Counted from the stretch's first letter, positions 48,066-57,387 are shown. The stretch: 64,000 nt of DNA from Phenylobacterium deserti (GCA_945883235.1 CAMCXF010000001.1:1-64000), one strand, 5' to 3'. A program made the numbers and translations. The notes: generated by a model from the sequence alone, not told the origin.

Positions 48066-49501
48066 CAGGCTTGCTCCTTGATCCGCCAGGTGGCACCGGT
48101 CGGGCCATCCATGACCTCGACCTTCAACGCCGAAAGTTCGTCACGAATACGGTCGGCGGCGGGCCAGTCCCTTGCCCCGCGCGCCTCGCCCCGGGCGGTG
48201 ATCAGCGCCTCGACCTTTGCCTTGAGGTCGTCGTCCGCGCCCCCCTGGAACCACGCTTGAGGGTCTGCCGTCAGCAGGCCCATCAGTTGACCCGCCTCCA
48301 GCAACAGGCCGCGTCCACGCTCGACGCCCGCCACATCCTTGCCCATGGTCGAGGCGCGAACATGGTCCGCCAACTGAAACAGCCCAGCGAAAGCCAGCGG
48401 TGTGTTCAGGTCGTCACGAAGCGCGGCCAGCACGGCATCAAACGCCTGGGTCGCTCCCGTATGCTCGCCGCCCGTCGCCCGCTGCGAGGTGGGAACACCT
48501 TCGAGGAACCGGGCCGAGTCATCCAGCACCCGATAGAGACGGTCGAGTGCGCTCTTGGCCTGTTCGATCAATTCGCCCGTCCACTCCAGCGGCTGGCGGT
48601 AGTGGCCGGCCAGCAGCGCCCAGCGCAGCGCCTCGCCCGGCCAGGTTTTCAACAGGTCGTGGGCCAGCGCGACGTTGCCGACGCTCTTGGACATCTTCTC
48701 GTCGCCCATGTTCAGAAAGCCGTTGTGCATCCAGACGTCGGCGTACTCATGGCCATGCCCGGCGCAGACCCCTTGGGCCAGCTCGTTCTCGTGGTGCGGG
48801 AACACCAGGTCGATACCGCCGCCGTGGATATCGATGGGCAGGCCCAGGGCTTGCTCGATCATGGCCGTGCACTCGATGTGCCAGCCGGGGCGTCCCGGTC
48901 CAAAGTCACTCTCCCATGACGGCTCGCCGGGCTTTGACGGCTTCCACAGCACGAAGTCGGCGGGATGGCGCTTGTAGGGAGCCACCTCCACCCGCGCGCC
49001 TGCGATCATCTCGTCCATCGGCCGGCCAGAGAGCTTGCCGTAGTCGGGGAAGGCCTGGGTGTCGAACAGGACATGTCCGTCCGCCGCATAGGCCGCCGAC
49101 TGGCCGACCAGATCGGCGATGAACTTGACGATCGCGTCCATGGTCTCGGTGACGCGCGGCTGGAACGTCGGCGGCAAGGCCCCCAGCGCCGCCGCATCGG
49201 CGTTGTACGCGGCCAGATAGCGATCCGAGATCGTGCTGATGGGCACACCCTCATCGGCGGCCTTGCCATTGATCTTGTCGTCCACGTCGGTGACGTTGGC
49301 GGCGTAGAGAACCGCGTCATCGCCATATGTGTCGCGCAGCACCCGGAACAGCAGATCGAACACCACCACGGGCCGGAAATTGCCAATGTGAGCATAGTTG
49401 TAGACCGTCGGCCCGCAGACATAGAGCGTCACCCGGCGGGGGTCGCGGGGGGTAAACACCCGCTTCTTGCGGGTCATGGTGTCGTAGAGACTTAGGGTCA
49501 T
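48065..49501 (-). CDS. cysS: Cysteinyl-tRNA synthetase
   Basis: The 478-residue class I synthetase has HIGH as VYNYAHIGNFRPVVVFDLLF, the zinc-binding Cys in YVCGPTVYNYAHIG and the later FGPGRPGWHIECTAM with HHENELAQG, and KMSKS as GDEKMSKSVGN. The C-terminal helical domain is complete. It charges tRNA-Cys. It is the first gene of the leftward cysS-SRPBCC-arylsulfatase-aminotransferase-NifU-YciI unit and diverges from folE across 170 bases. Confidence 0.97.
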   Translation of the reverse strand: MTLSLYDTMTRKKRVFTPRDPRRVTLYVCGPTVYNYAHIGNFRPVVVFDLLFRVLRDTYGDDAVLYAANVTDVDDKINGKAADEGVPISTISDRYLAAYNADAAALGALPPTFQPRVTETMDAIVKFIADLVGQSAAYAADGHVLFDTQAFPDYGKLSGRPMDEMIAGARVEVAPYKRHPADFVLWKPSKPGEPSWESDFGPGRPGWHIECTAMIEQALGLPIDIHGGGIDLVFPHHENELAQGVCAGHGHEYADVWMHNGFLNMGDEKMSKSVGNVALAHDLLKTWPGEALRWALLAGHYRQPLEWTGELIEQAKSALDRLYRVLDDSARFLEGVPTSQRATGGEHTGATQAFDAVLAALRDDLNTPLAFAGLFQLADHVRASTMGKDVAGVERGRGLLLEAGQLMGLLTADPQAWFQGGADDDLKAKVEALITARGEARGARDWPAADRIRDELSALKVEVMDGPTGATWRIKEQA

Positions 49502-49670
49502 GGTCTGGGTTTACGCTGCGAAACGGTTGCCGGGATAAGGCTTCGCCCCATATACAGGCGGACCGGACCCGAGGCCAACCGCGCCTTCGTCTGAAGTGAA
49601 GGGGTGGCACGCGTCATTTCCGGGACCTTCGTCCCGGCGCAACTCAGGCCCTGGAAAGAACCGATCTCTG

Positions 49671-50303
49671 ATGGATGCCCCCTCTCGTGACCGTGCCCTG
49701 ATCGGGTCCGATGACAGCTCGCTGGAGCCTTTCAAGCGCCCGACGCGTGAGGAAGCCATGGAGGCTGTACGCACCCTGATCGCGTGGGCCGGAGATGATC
49801 CGCGCCGCGAAGGCGTGATCGACACGCCCAAGCGCGTGGTCGACGCCTATGGCGAGTGGTTTGTGGGCTACACGCTGGATCCCGCCAAGGAGCTTTCGCG
49901 CACCTTCGAGGACGTGCAGGGCTACGACGATATCGTCATGCTGCGCGAGATCGAGGTGGAGAGCCACTGCGAGCACCACATGGCCCCGTTCCTGGGCAAA
50001 GCCTATGTGGCCTACATGCCCACCAACCGGGTCGTCGGCATCTCCAAGCTGGCCAAGGTGGTCGAGATCTTCGCGCGCCGCCTCCAGACGCAGGAGACCA
50101 TGACCCAGCAGATCTGCGACGCCATCACCGACAGCCTGCGCCCGGCAGGCGTCGCCGTGCTGATCGACGCCGCCCACCAGTGCATGACCACGCGCGGCGT
50201 CCACCATCGCCACGTAACCACCATCACCACCCAGTTCACTGGCGTGTTCAAAACGGACCCGACGCTCAGGCAGCGGTTCCTGGATTTCGTGAACAAGCGG
50301 TAG
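49671..50303 (+). CDS. folE: GTP cyclohydrolase I
   Basis: FolE converts GTP to dihydroneopterin triphosphate, the first step of folate and pterin synthesis. The 210-residue protein starts at an ATG at 49671 (MDAPSRDRALIGSDDSSLEP). Zinc ligands are visible in VESHCEHHMAPFLGKAYVAY and in DAAHQCMTTRGVHHRHVTTI. Family segments DDPRREGVIDTPKRVVDAYG and GISKLAKVVEIFARRLQTQE are complete. hisI follows by 18 bases. Confidence 0.96.
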   Translation: MDAPSRDRALIGSDDSSLEPFKRPTREEAMEAVRTLIAWAGDDPRREGVIDTPKRVVDAYGEWFVGYTLDPAKELSRTFEDVQGYDDIVMLREIEVESHCEHHMAPFLGKAYVAYMPTNRVVGISKLAKVVEIFARRLQTQETMTQQICDAITDSLRPAGVAVLIDAAHQCMTTRGVHHRHVTTITTQFTGVFKTDPTLRQRFLDFVNKR

Positions 50304-50321
50304 ACGTTAAGTAGGAGAAGC

Positions 50322-50717
50322 ATGGCAAACAACCGCTTCCCCACCGCACCTGCCAACGCGGCCGTCGAACAGGGCGACGCCCTGACCCCCCGCTTCGACG
50401 CAAACGGCCTGATCGCGGCGGTGACGACCCACGCCGTCACCGGCGAGGTTCTCATGCTGGCGTGGATGAATGCCGAGGCGCTGGAGGCCACGCTGGCGAC
50501 CGGCGAGGCGCACTATTTCAGCCGGTCGCGAAACGAGCTCTGGCACAAGGGCGCCACCTCGGGTCAGGTCCAGATCGTCGACGAGATCCGCATCGACTGC
50601 GATCAGGACGCCGTCTGGATGAAGGTGCGCCCCCAGGGCGACGGCGGGGCCTGCCACACCGGCGCGGTCTCGTGCTTCTACCGGGCTATCGAGGGCGGCA
50701 AGCTGGTGCGAAGATAG
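50322..50717 (+). CDS. hisI: Phosphoribosyl-AMP cyclohydrolase
   Basis: HisI opens the purine ring of phosphoribosyl-AMP in histidine synthesis. The 131-residue monofunctional form has [40 protein letters not shown] and the metal-binding [20 protein letters not shown] with [11 protein letters not shown]. HisE is not fused here, so it must be encoded elsewhere. AAGTAGGAG gives a strong ribosome-binding site. folE-hisI is a common alphaproteobacterial pair. Confidence 0.97.
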   Translation: MANNRFPTAPANAAVEQGDALTPRFDANGLIAAVTTHAVTGEVLMLAWMNAEALEATLATGEAHYFSRSRNELWHKGATSGQVQIVDEIRIDCDQDAVWMKVRPQGDGGACHTGAVSCFYRAIEGGKLVRR

Positions 50718-50723
50718 CGCCGC

Positions 50724-51158
50724 CTACCGAAACGTAGCGACCAGATTGCCCATCCAGGCCCGCAGTTCGTCCTTCTTGTCCAGCGGCGTCGCTCCGTTGC
50801 GCACCACCACAAGGTCCAGGTCGGGTACGACCACAATAAACTGGCCGTCGTAGCCGTTGGCCGAAAACGAGCCGGGACCGCCGATGTCGAGCCACCATTG
50901 GGCACCGTAGGGACCATCGGTCACGCCAGCCTGCTGGAATGTCGGCGTGCGCGCATAGTCGACCCAGCCTGGCGGCAGGAGCCGTCGCCCGTCCCAGACC
51001 CCGTCGCGCAGGTAGAGCAGGCCGAACCGGGCAAAATCCCGGGACATGCAGAAGCAATAGGACGAACCGATGTTGGTGGTGCCACTGGCATAGTTCCAGA
51101 ACGATCCCGCAGGATGGGCCAAGGCCAGGTCCCACGCCGGCCTCATTGCTTCGGCCAT
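50724..51158 (-). pseudogene. Serine hydrolase (beta-lactamase family), 5'-truncated
   Basis: The reverse strand encodes ALAHPAGSFWNYASGTTNIG, then CFCMSRDFARFGLLYLRDGV, LPPGWVDYARTPTFQQAGVT and YGAQWWLDIGGPGSFSANGY, typical of the C-terminal half of class C beta-lactamase-like hydrolases. The N-terminal half with the SxxK nucleophile is missing: upstream the frame continues only into antisense of the transporter gene. It has the YxN (WNYAS) but no catalytic serine, so it is almost certainly inactive. Confidence 0.65.
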
Positions 51159-51204
51159 GGCATTTCTCAAGGCTATGCGGCGGTTTCCGACATACGCTGT
51201 CTGC

Positions 51205-52473
51205 ATGGAAAAGCCCAAGACGTCAGGTGTCCGCCGGTTTTTCGCCCAGCTCGGCCCCGGCCTGGTCACCGGCGCGGCGGACGACGATCCCAGCGGCATC
51301 GGGACGCACAGCCAGGTCGGTGCCGAGTTCGGCTACGGTCTGGCCTGGACCTTCGTCTTCAGCTTTCCCCTGATGGTGGTGATCCAGGAGGTCGCGGCCC
51401 GGATCGGGCGGGTCACCGGGGCCGGGATAGCTCGCAACCTTCGCCGGCACTATCCCAGGCCGCTGCTATGGAGCGTCGTGCTGCTGCTGCTGGTCGCCAA
51501 CATCGTCAACCTGGGGGCTGACCTCGGTGCCATGGGTGCGACGCTGGCCTTGCTGCTGGGCGGCAACGGGGCGCTCTACACCCTGATGTTCGGCGCGATC
51601 TGCGTGGTGATCGAGGTCGCCCTCAACTACGCCCGCTATGCGTCCCTGCTGAAGTGGACGACCCTGTCGCTGTTTTCCTACGTCGCGGTGGTGATGGTGG
51701 CCGGGGTGCCCTGGGGCCGTGCGCTGACGGCACTGGTGATTCCGGAAATCCAGTGGACCGCCGCTTATGCCACAGCCGTGGTGGCGATCCTGGGCACCAC
51801 AATCAGTCCCTATCTTTTCTTCTGGCAGGCCGCGCAGGAGGTCGAGGAACAGCACCGCCATCACGCCAAGCCGCTCTGCATCACCCCTCGGGAGGCCGGT
51901 CCGGAGCTCAAACGCATCCGCCTGGATACTCTAATCGGCATGGGTTTCTCCTCGCTGGTTTCGCTGGCCATTGTGTTCGCCACCGCCGCGACGCTCAACG
52001 CCAACGGGATTACGGACATTACGACCTCGGCTCAGGCCGCTGAGGCGCTGCGACCGATCGCAGGGCCGTTCGCCTTCGCGGTGTTCGCCCTCGGGATCAT
52101 CGGTACCGGCATGCTGGCCGTTCCCGTGCTGGCGGGGTCGGCGGCCTATGCAGTCACGGAAATGGTCGGAGTGGCGGGCAGCCTGGACGCCAAGCCGCTG
52201 CGGGCCAAACTGTTCTACGCCACCATCGCTGTGACGACGCTGCTGGGCGCGTCGCTCAACTTCATCGGGATTGATCCGGCCAAGGCCCTCTATTGGGCAG
52301 CCGTCGTCAACGGCGTGCTCGCCGCTCCCCTTATGGCCACCATGATGCTGATCGTCCGAAATCCCTTGGCGATGGGCCGCCTGACCCTGTCGCGTGGCGC
52401 CACCATCCTTGGCTGGGGTGCAACCGCAGTGATGGCGATCGCGACCGTGGTGTTCTTCGTGAGCCTCGTCTAG
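51205..52473 (+). CDS. NRAMP-related divalent metal transporter with altered metal motifs
   Basis: The protein is about 422 residues starting MEKPKTSGVRRFFAQLGPGL, with roughly eleven membrane helices. The NRAMP fold is clear, but the TM1 metal motif DPGN is replaced by DPSG (in AADDDPSGIGTHSQVGAEFG, Asp near residue 28), and the TM6 MPH motif by SPY (GTTISPYLFFWQAAQEVEEQ). These changes remove the sulfur ligand that favours transition metals and recall NRAMP-related magnesium transporters. The ATG at 51205 has only a weak ribosome-binding site; the ORF-track start at 51157 is the alternative. Confidence 0.86.
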   Translation: MEKPKTSGVRRFFAQLGPGLVTGAADDDPSGIGTHSQVGAEFGYGLAWTFVFSFPLMVVIQEVAARIGRVTGAGIARNLRRHYPRPLLWSVVLLLLVANIVNLGADLGAMGATLALLLGGNGALYTLMFGAICVVIEVALNYARYASLLKWTTLSLFSYVAVVMVAGVPWGRALTALVIPEIQWTAAYATAVVAILGTTISPYLFFWQAAQEVEEQHRHHAKPLCITPREAGPELKRIRLDTLIGMGFSSLVSLAIVFATAATLNANGITDITTSAQAAEALRPIAGPFAFAVFALGIIGTGMLAVPVLAGSAAYAVTEMVGVAGSLDAKPLRAKLFYATIAVTTLLGASLNFIGIDPAKALYWAAVVNGVLAAPLMATMMLIVRNPLAMGRLTLSRGATILGWGATAVMAIATVVFFVSLV

Positions 52474-52520
52474 ACCTCATTTAATGCGCTGCGGCGCGTC
52501 CCTCCGATCCGAAGACGACG

Positions 52521-53057
52521 ATGACCGTCACGATCCGCCGCATTCAGCCTGATGACCTGGCCCAGATCGTCCGCTTCCCGTTCACGGTCTCGATCCGCGA
52601 TCCGATGACCGACGCCACGGCACTGCGCTCCGCCTTCCAGGCCACCGGCTTCTGGACCGACGAGGCCGGTGCTGTCGCCATTGTCGAGGACGGCCGAATG
52701 GTGGGTACCTGCCAGTTCTACCGCGCCGCACCCTGCATCCACGGGTTCGAGCTGGGCTACATCGTCCATGACCCGGCCAACCGCGGACGAGGTTTGGCAC
52801 CGCCGGCGGTGCGGGCGTTTTCCGACCTGCTGTTTGCCGAGCGATCGGCGATCTACCGCCAGCAACTGATCATTGAGGCCTGGAACACCGCATCGTGGAA
52901 ACTGGCTGAACGCTGCGGGTTCACCCGCGAGGGCCTGTTGCGCAGTTCCGGGTTCGGCGACGGCGACCCCGCCGACTGCCTGCTCTACGCCCGCACCCGC
53001 AAAGACTGGCACGAGGAAGCCACGACAATGATGGGCGTCGCGGTCAGTCCGGCTTAA
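52521..53057 (+). CDS. GNAT family N-acetyltransferase
   Basis: The 178-residue acetyltransferase is of RimJ/RimL type. The core is seen as TVTIRRIQPDDLAQIVRFPF, GFELGYIVHDPANRGRGLAP and IEAWNTASWKLAERCGFTRE followed by GLLR. The acetyl-CoA loop reads NRGRGL. The substrate is unknown. It lies 74 bases before the LanC-like gene on the same strand, so co-transcription is possible. Confidence 0.88.
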   Translation: MTVTIRRIQPDDLAQIVRFPFTVSIRDPMTDATALRSAFQATGFWTDEAGAVAIVEDGRMVGTCQFYRAAPCIHGFELGYIVHDPANRGRGLAPPAVRAFSDLLFAERSAIYRQQLIIEAWNTASWKLAERCGFTREGLLRSSGFGDGDPADCLLYARTRKDWHEEATTMMGVAVSPA

Positions 53058-53131
53058 GTACGATCAATCCACCCACCCCCGCACGACCGGTTCAACGGCG
53101 GCGGACAGGGTAAGTCGCGAGGAACGCCGCC

Positions 53132-54436
53132 ATGAACACCCATCTATCGTCCGCACTTGAAGCGGCCCGGTTCATCCGCGCCCAGAAGATCGACGGTCGC
53201 GCCAAGTGGCGGCGGAACGACGCGCCCGATGCTGGGTCGGACTACAGCCTCTACCATGGCTCCTGCGGCATCATTCTGTTGTTGCTGGAGCTGCATGCTG
53301 CCGGGCAGGACGCCGATGCGCTGGCCGAGGCCGTTGCTGCCGGTGAAGAGGTTCAGACCTATCTGCAGCGCAAGGACTGGCTGTCCGTCAGTCCCTCGAC
53401 CGGCTGGCCGGGCTATGCCTTCGCGCTGAACGAGCTGGCGCGCGCCAGTGGTCGGGACGACTTCCGCGCCACCGCCGCCATGTGCCTCGACCGGCTGCAC
53501 AGCCAGGCCACGAAACTGGGTGCCGGGATCGGCTGGATCGAGCCGATGCCGTTTTCTGAAATCACCGGCCTGAAGGGCGACCGGGAAATCTATGACCAGT
53601 CGGTGGGGGCTGCCGGGGCGGGGCTGATCCTGCTCTACGCCCACGAGCAGGCGCTGCATCCCTCAGCTCTCGACCACGCCATCGCCGTCGGCGAGCGGTT
53701 ACTGGAGGTCTCAGAGACCGATCCGGACGGCTTGCGCTGGCGGATGATGAGCGACATGCCGTTTGAGTTCACCGCGCCGAACTTTGCCCATGGCGGCGCT
53801 GGTGTCGGCTATTTCCTGCTGCAACTGCACCGCGCCACCGGCGAGGCCCGCTATCTGGACGCGGCGCGCGAGGCGGCCCGCTACACGATGAGCCGCGCGA
53901 CGGCGGCAGGACCATCAGGCCGCCTCATCTGCCACACCGAGGAAGCCCGGAAACCGATCTTCTATCTGGGAGCCTGTCATGGGCCCGCCGGCACCGGTCG
54001 GCTTTTGCTGGAACTTCACGACGTGACCGGTGAAAGCCAGTGGCTCGACGCCGCACGCTCCCTGGTCGACGGCCTGATCTCTACGGGCGCACCCGAGACC
54101 CGGTCAAAGGGCTTCTGGAACAACCACGGCCAGTGCTGCGGCGACGCGGGCGTCGGCGATTTCGCTCTGCTGATGGCCGCTCGCACCGGCGAGGCCGCCT
54201 ATCGCGACCTCGCGGCCCGCTGCGCCGACGTGATCGTCGCCAACTCCGAACTGAAAGACGCCGGACGACACTGGCGGCACGCCGAACACCGCGACCGGCC
54301 TGAGTTCCTGCAGGCCCAGACCGGCTACATGCAGGGTGCCGCCGGCATCGCCAGCTTCCTGCTGCATCTAGCCACGACGGATGCCGGGACGCCGGTGAAG
54401 ATTGCCATGCCGGACTGGCCGAGGGCGAAGGTCTAG
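53132..54436 (+). CDS. Stand-alone LanC-like protein with CCG zinc motif
   Basis: The 434-residue soluble protein has seven GxxG-type motifs spaced as in the seven-fold alpha-toroid of LanC: SCGI (about 44), GWPG (91), GAAGAG (159), GGAGVG (221), GPAGTG (284), GDAGVG (337) and GAAGIA (near 400). Zinc ligands are Cys282 in ACHGPAG and Cys335/Cys336 in QCCGDAG. In nisin cyclase the last pair is Cys-His; the Cys-Cys form is known from the three-Cys site of ProcM. No precursor peptide, LanB or LanM-type dehydratase, or exporter is found nearby. It may therefore be a eukaryotic-LanCL-like thiol-adding enzyme. Confidence 0.88.
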   Translation: MNTHLSSALEAARFIRAQKIDGRAKWRRNDAPDAGSDYSLYHGSCGIILLLLELHAAGQDADALAEAVAAGEEVQTYLQRKDWLSVSPSTGWPGYAFALNELARASGRDDFRATAAMCLDRLHSQATKLGAGIGWIEPMPFSEITGLKGDREIYDQSVGAAGAGLILLYAHEQALHPSALDHAIAVGERLLEVSETDPDGLRWRMMSDMPFEFTAPNFAHGGAGVGYFLLQLHRATGEARYLDAAREAARYTMSRATAAGPSGRLICHTEEARKPIFYLGACHGPAGTGRLLLELHDVTGESQWLDAARSLVDGLISTGAPETRSKGFWNNHGQCCGDAGVGDFALLMAARTGEAAYRDLAARCADVIVANSELKDAGRHWRHAEHRDRPEFLQAQTGYMQGAAGIASFLLHLATTDAGTPVKIAMPDWPRAKV

Positions 54437-54520
54437 AATCGCCAAGCTCATCCCCAATCGAAACGTCATAGGCGGGCTTGACCCGTCTACCCAACGGCGG
54501 TCTCAGCATGGGTCGGTGGA

Positions 54521-54880
54521 TCAAGTCCGCCGATGACGATCCTGGAGGTTTGGTGCGGAGCTGCCTTTTGCGGGATCTACAATTATCCGGACAGGTCTTC
54601 CATCAAGCGGCCAGCAAAATACCCCTCGCGCGTCCTTGGTGCGCCAAGTGTAAGCATAACCACGATTGTCGATCTGCCCGACCTTACATCGGTACATTTG
54701 GCTCGGCATTTGGCTGCGCTGAACGTTCGCGTCGGGATGTCCCGCGTCAGCCAATGCTCTGCGGACAGCAGCCAATCGGTTTTCGCTCGGCCGGTTGAAT
54801 ACGCCAACCATGATCGAAAGTGTGGAGATTACGAAGAGCCACCCCAGCAAACTCAGCGGTCGGTTAGGTGTCAGGTTCAT
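54521..54880 (-). CDS. Hypothetical membrane-anchored protein
   Basis: The 119-residue protein has one N-terminal helix (LLGWLFVISTLSIMVGVFN) followed by a small periplasmic domain. The two cysteines in YRCKVGQIDNRGYAYTWRTK and GVFCWPLDGRPVRIIVDPA could form a disulfide. This short cysteine-containing pattern is familiar from uncharacterised alphaproteobacterial proteins, but no function is known. There is no strong ribosome-binding site. It lies between the LanC-like gene and the thioesterase gene, on the opposite strand to the former. Confidence 0.6.
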   Translation of the reverse strand: MNLTPNRPLSLLGWLFVISTLSIMVGVFNRPSENRLAAVRRALADAGHPDANVQRSQMPSQMYRCKVGQIDNRGYAYTWRTKDARGVFCWPLDGRPVRIIVDPAKGSSAPNLQDRHRRT

Positions 54881-54925
54881 CGGCGGGTGAGCCTATTTGA
54901 GCTGGTGACAAACTGTGTCCGTTCC

Positions 54926-55750
54926 CTACTCCGGCGAGCTGCGGGGTGCGGACCGGTACCAGGCCAGCTGTTCGCTGGTGGCCAGCAGGCGGCCGTCGCG
55001 GCTCCAGTAGCTGGAGCGTTCGTCCGAGGCGCCGCCGCCGCCGACCCGGCCCTCGCACTCCACCAGGATAAAGTCGTCGCCCACGGCGGCCAGTTCCTCG
55101 GTCGTCGCGTGCAGATAGGCCGTCAGCGTCAACGTGGTGGTCATGATGGTGCGGCCCAGCGCGTACATGGCGCGCGGTGCGGAGTTGTCGGTGACCATGC
55201 CCAGCATGGCCTTGTCCATCGGCCCGGCGCGCGAGCGCACCCAGGCCAGGGTGCGGGAATTGCCGCTGACCTGTGGCGGAAACTCTTCCAGCGTCCGGCG
55301 TTCAAACGCCGATGCTCCGTAGTGTTGCGAGGCTCCCTCCATGACCGGACTGGGCAGGGTCTGCGGGTCAGGGGCATCGGGCATGGCCGCAAACGCAAAA
55401 GGTGGGGTCATGGGCCTCCGGGCCAGGGTGACAATGCCGTGCACGCCCACCTGATCCGACCCCGCAGGCAGCAGTTCCACCTCCCACACGCCGATGGATC
55501 CGCCCTGACGCAACCGCCGCGTCCGGATGTCGAGCGCGCCAGAGGGCAGGCCGGCGGCATAGGTCAGGGTCAGGGACAACGCCTCGCCGACGGCCTCGGG
55601 TTCGGCTTCCAGCACCCGGATAAAGAGCCCAATGGCGTAGCCGCCCCACAGACCCCCGCCGGGATTGCTCCACTCGGGTCCGGCGAGGGTGCTCCATCGT
55701 CCGGGTGCGATGGGGGTCAGGGGCATGGCGTGGGTGGTCAGCGCGTTCAT
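54926..55750 (-). CDS. Acyl-CoA thioesterase (double hotdog)
   Basis: The 274-residue protein is built of two hotdog domains (TLAGPEWSNPGGGLWGGYAI in the first; TTTLTLTAYLHATTEELAAV with GDDFILVECEGRVGGGGASD in the second), as in TesB-like thioesterases that hydrolyse acyl-CoA. The GG[YI] segment of the first domain fits the helix that covers the substrate tunnel. Substrate specificity cannot be read from the sequence. It lies 40 bases downstream of the efflux transporter gene on the same strand. Confidence 0.88.
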   Translation of the reverse strand: MNALTTHAMPLTPIAPGRWSTLAGPEWSNPGGGLWGGYAIGLFIRVLEAEPEAVGEALSLTLTYAAGLPSGALDIRTRRLRQGGSIGVWEVELLPAGSDQVGVHGIVTLARRPMTPPFAFAAMPDAPDPQTLPSPVMEGASQHYGASAFERRTLEEFPPQVSGNSRTLAWVRSRAGPMDKAMLGMVTDNSAPRAMYALGRTIMTTTLTLTAYLHATTEELAAVGDDFILVECEGRVGGGGASDERSSYWSRDGRLLATSEQLAWYRSAPRSSPE

Positions 55751-55790
55751 GGCGTCTCCTTACCCAATCGCCGCAGGGTCACGGAAGCCT

Positions 55791-57314
55791 CTAGTCAGGC
55801 ACCACCTCATGGTCTGCCTTCTGCGGCGGCGGTGACTTCATGATCAAGACCATCGGCAACATCAACAGCGCCGCTACCGCCATCCAGCCGAAGATATTGT
55901 CATAGCCGACCATCGCGCCCTGCCGGGTCACCTCGGCATTGAGCATTTGCAGGCCAATGCTGGTCGAGGGGTCCATCATCGACGGCAGCACATCGGTGAT
56001 CAGGAGGTCACCGGGAATGATGCGCTCGGTCAACCGGGCGTGAGCCAGGGCACTGTTGTTGATCAGCAGGGCCTGAATGACAGAGATGCCCACACTGGAC
56101 CCCAGGGTCCTGGCCATGGTGGCGATGATCGTACCTTCGGTACGGTGTTGCGGGGCAAGGGTTGCGTACCCCAGCGTGCTCAGCGGGGCGAACATCAGCC
56201 CGGTGCCGACCCCCTGCAGAAAGCCGGTGACCTTGATCGGGCCCGCCGTCATCGTCAGGTCGAAGTGGCTCATCTCCCAAAGCGAATAGGCCGAGATCAG
56301 GACGCCAACGGCCAGCACCTGCCTCGCACCGAACCTCGAAACCAGAAAGGGCACAGCAAGGAATGCAAGCAGCGATCCGAGGCCACGGGGCATGCTGGCC
56401 CAGCCGCTCTCAAGCGCGGAATAGCCCAACAGGTTCTGCATCAGCAGGGGTAGAAGCGCGCTGGACGAGAACAGAACGATGCCAATGAAGAACCCGAACA
56501 CGGCCGAGCCAACGAAGTTCGCATCCCGGCTGAGGTCGCGATGGAAGAATGGGTTCCTCGTAGTGACACTGTGGGTGATGAACACATAGAGGCCGGCGAG
56601 CATCACCGCGCCCTCGATGAGGATCTCGCGAGAGTCCAGCCAGTCCTGGCTGGGGCCCCGATCCAGCATCAACTGGAAACTGCCGACGAAGAGCACCAGG
56701 GATCCGAACCCCAGAAAGTCGAACGGCCTCTGTCGCCCACCCGCGTCGTCGGCCATGAAGGCCTGGATGCCGAGGAAGGCGAGAATGCCGATGGGCAGGT
56801 TGATGTAGAACACCCAGCGCCAGTTCAGGGTCTCGGTCAGCCAGCCGCCGAGGGTTGGGCCAAGCACCGGTCCCAGGATCACCGCGGCGCTCCAGAGGCT
56901 CATGACTCTGGGGATAAGCCTTTGGGGATAGAGGTCCAGCATCACCGCCTGGGACAGGGGCATCAGGGACGCCCCGGCGATTCCCTGGATCAACCTGTAG
57001 ATGACGATCTCCGGCAAGCTGGTCGCCATGCCACAGAGCATCGAGGCCACGGTGAAGCCGACTATCGAGAACTGGAACATCCGTTTCCGGCCGATGCGCT
57101 GCGACAGCCAGCCGGACAACGGGATCATGATCGCGGTGGCGATAATGTAAGACGTCAGGACCCAGGTGATCTGGTCCTGCGCCGCCGAGACACTGCCCTG
57201 GATATGCGGCAGGGCCACATTGGCGATCGTGGAATCCAGGGTGTTCATGAGCGTCGCCAGCATCAGGGCGCCGGTGATCGGAATCCGGTTCTTGATGTCC
57301 TGCGCCGTGGCCAC
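55791..57314 (-). CDS. DHA2-family multidrug efflux transporter, EmrB-like
   Basis: The 507-residue major facilitator transporter has about 14 membrane helices. Helix 1 reads ITGALMLATLMNTLDSTIAN with the DHA2 LDxTIxNVALP signature, followed by LSGWLSQRIGRKRMFQFSIV (motif A) and GPVLGPTLGGWLTETLNWRW (motif C). EmrB works with an EmrA-type periplasmic adaptor and an outer-membrane channel to expel hydrophobic compounds. Here those partners and a MarR regulator are encoded divergently, so the locus is complete. Confidence 0.94.
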   Translation of the reverse strand: MATAQDIKNRIPITGALMLATLMNTLDSTIANVALPHIQGSVSAAQDQITWVLTSYIIATAIMIPLSGWLSQRIGRKRMFQFSIVGFTVASMLCGMATSLPEIVIYRLIQGIAGASLMPLSQAVMLDLYPQRLIPRVMSLWSAAVILGPVLGPTLGGWLTETLNWRWVFYINLPIGILAFLGIQAFMADDAGGRQRPFDFLGFGSLVLFVGSFQLMLDRGPSQDWLDSREILIEGAVMLAGLYVFITHSVTTRNPFFHRDLSRDANFVGSAVFGFFIGIVLFSSSALLPLLMQNLLGYSALESGWASMPRGLGSLLAFLAVPFLVSRFGARQVLAVGVLISAYSLWEMSHFDLTMTAGPIKVTGFLQGVGTGLMFAPLSTLGYATLAPQHRTEGTIIATMARTLGSSVGISVIQALLINNSALAHARLTERIIPGDLLITDVLPSMMDPSTSIGLQMLNAEVTRQGAMVGYDNIFGWMAVAALLMLPMVLIMKSPPPQKADHEVVPD

Positions 57315-57387
57315 GGACTGTCCTCATTGCGTCGTCACGTGCTCGTACCCAGCATCGGATGAGTTCCGGCAAGCACTTGACGATAAG

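Noticed and set aside
53132-54880. Complete lanthipeptide biosynthetic cluster around the LanC-like gene
   Set aside because: No dehydratase, precursor, protease or dedicated exporter could be recognised; neighbours are a GNAT, an NRAMP relative and a small membrane protein.
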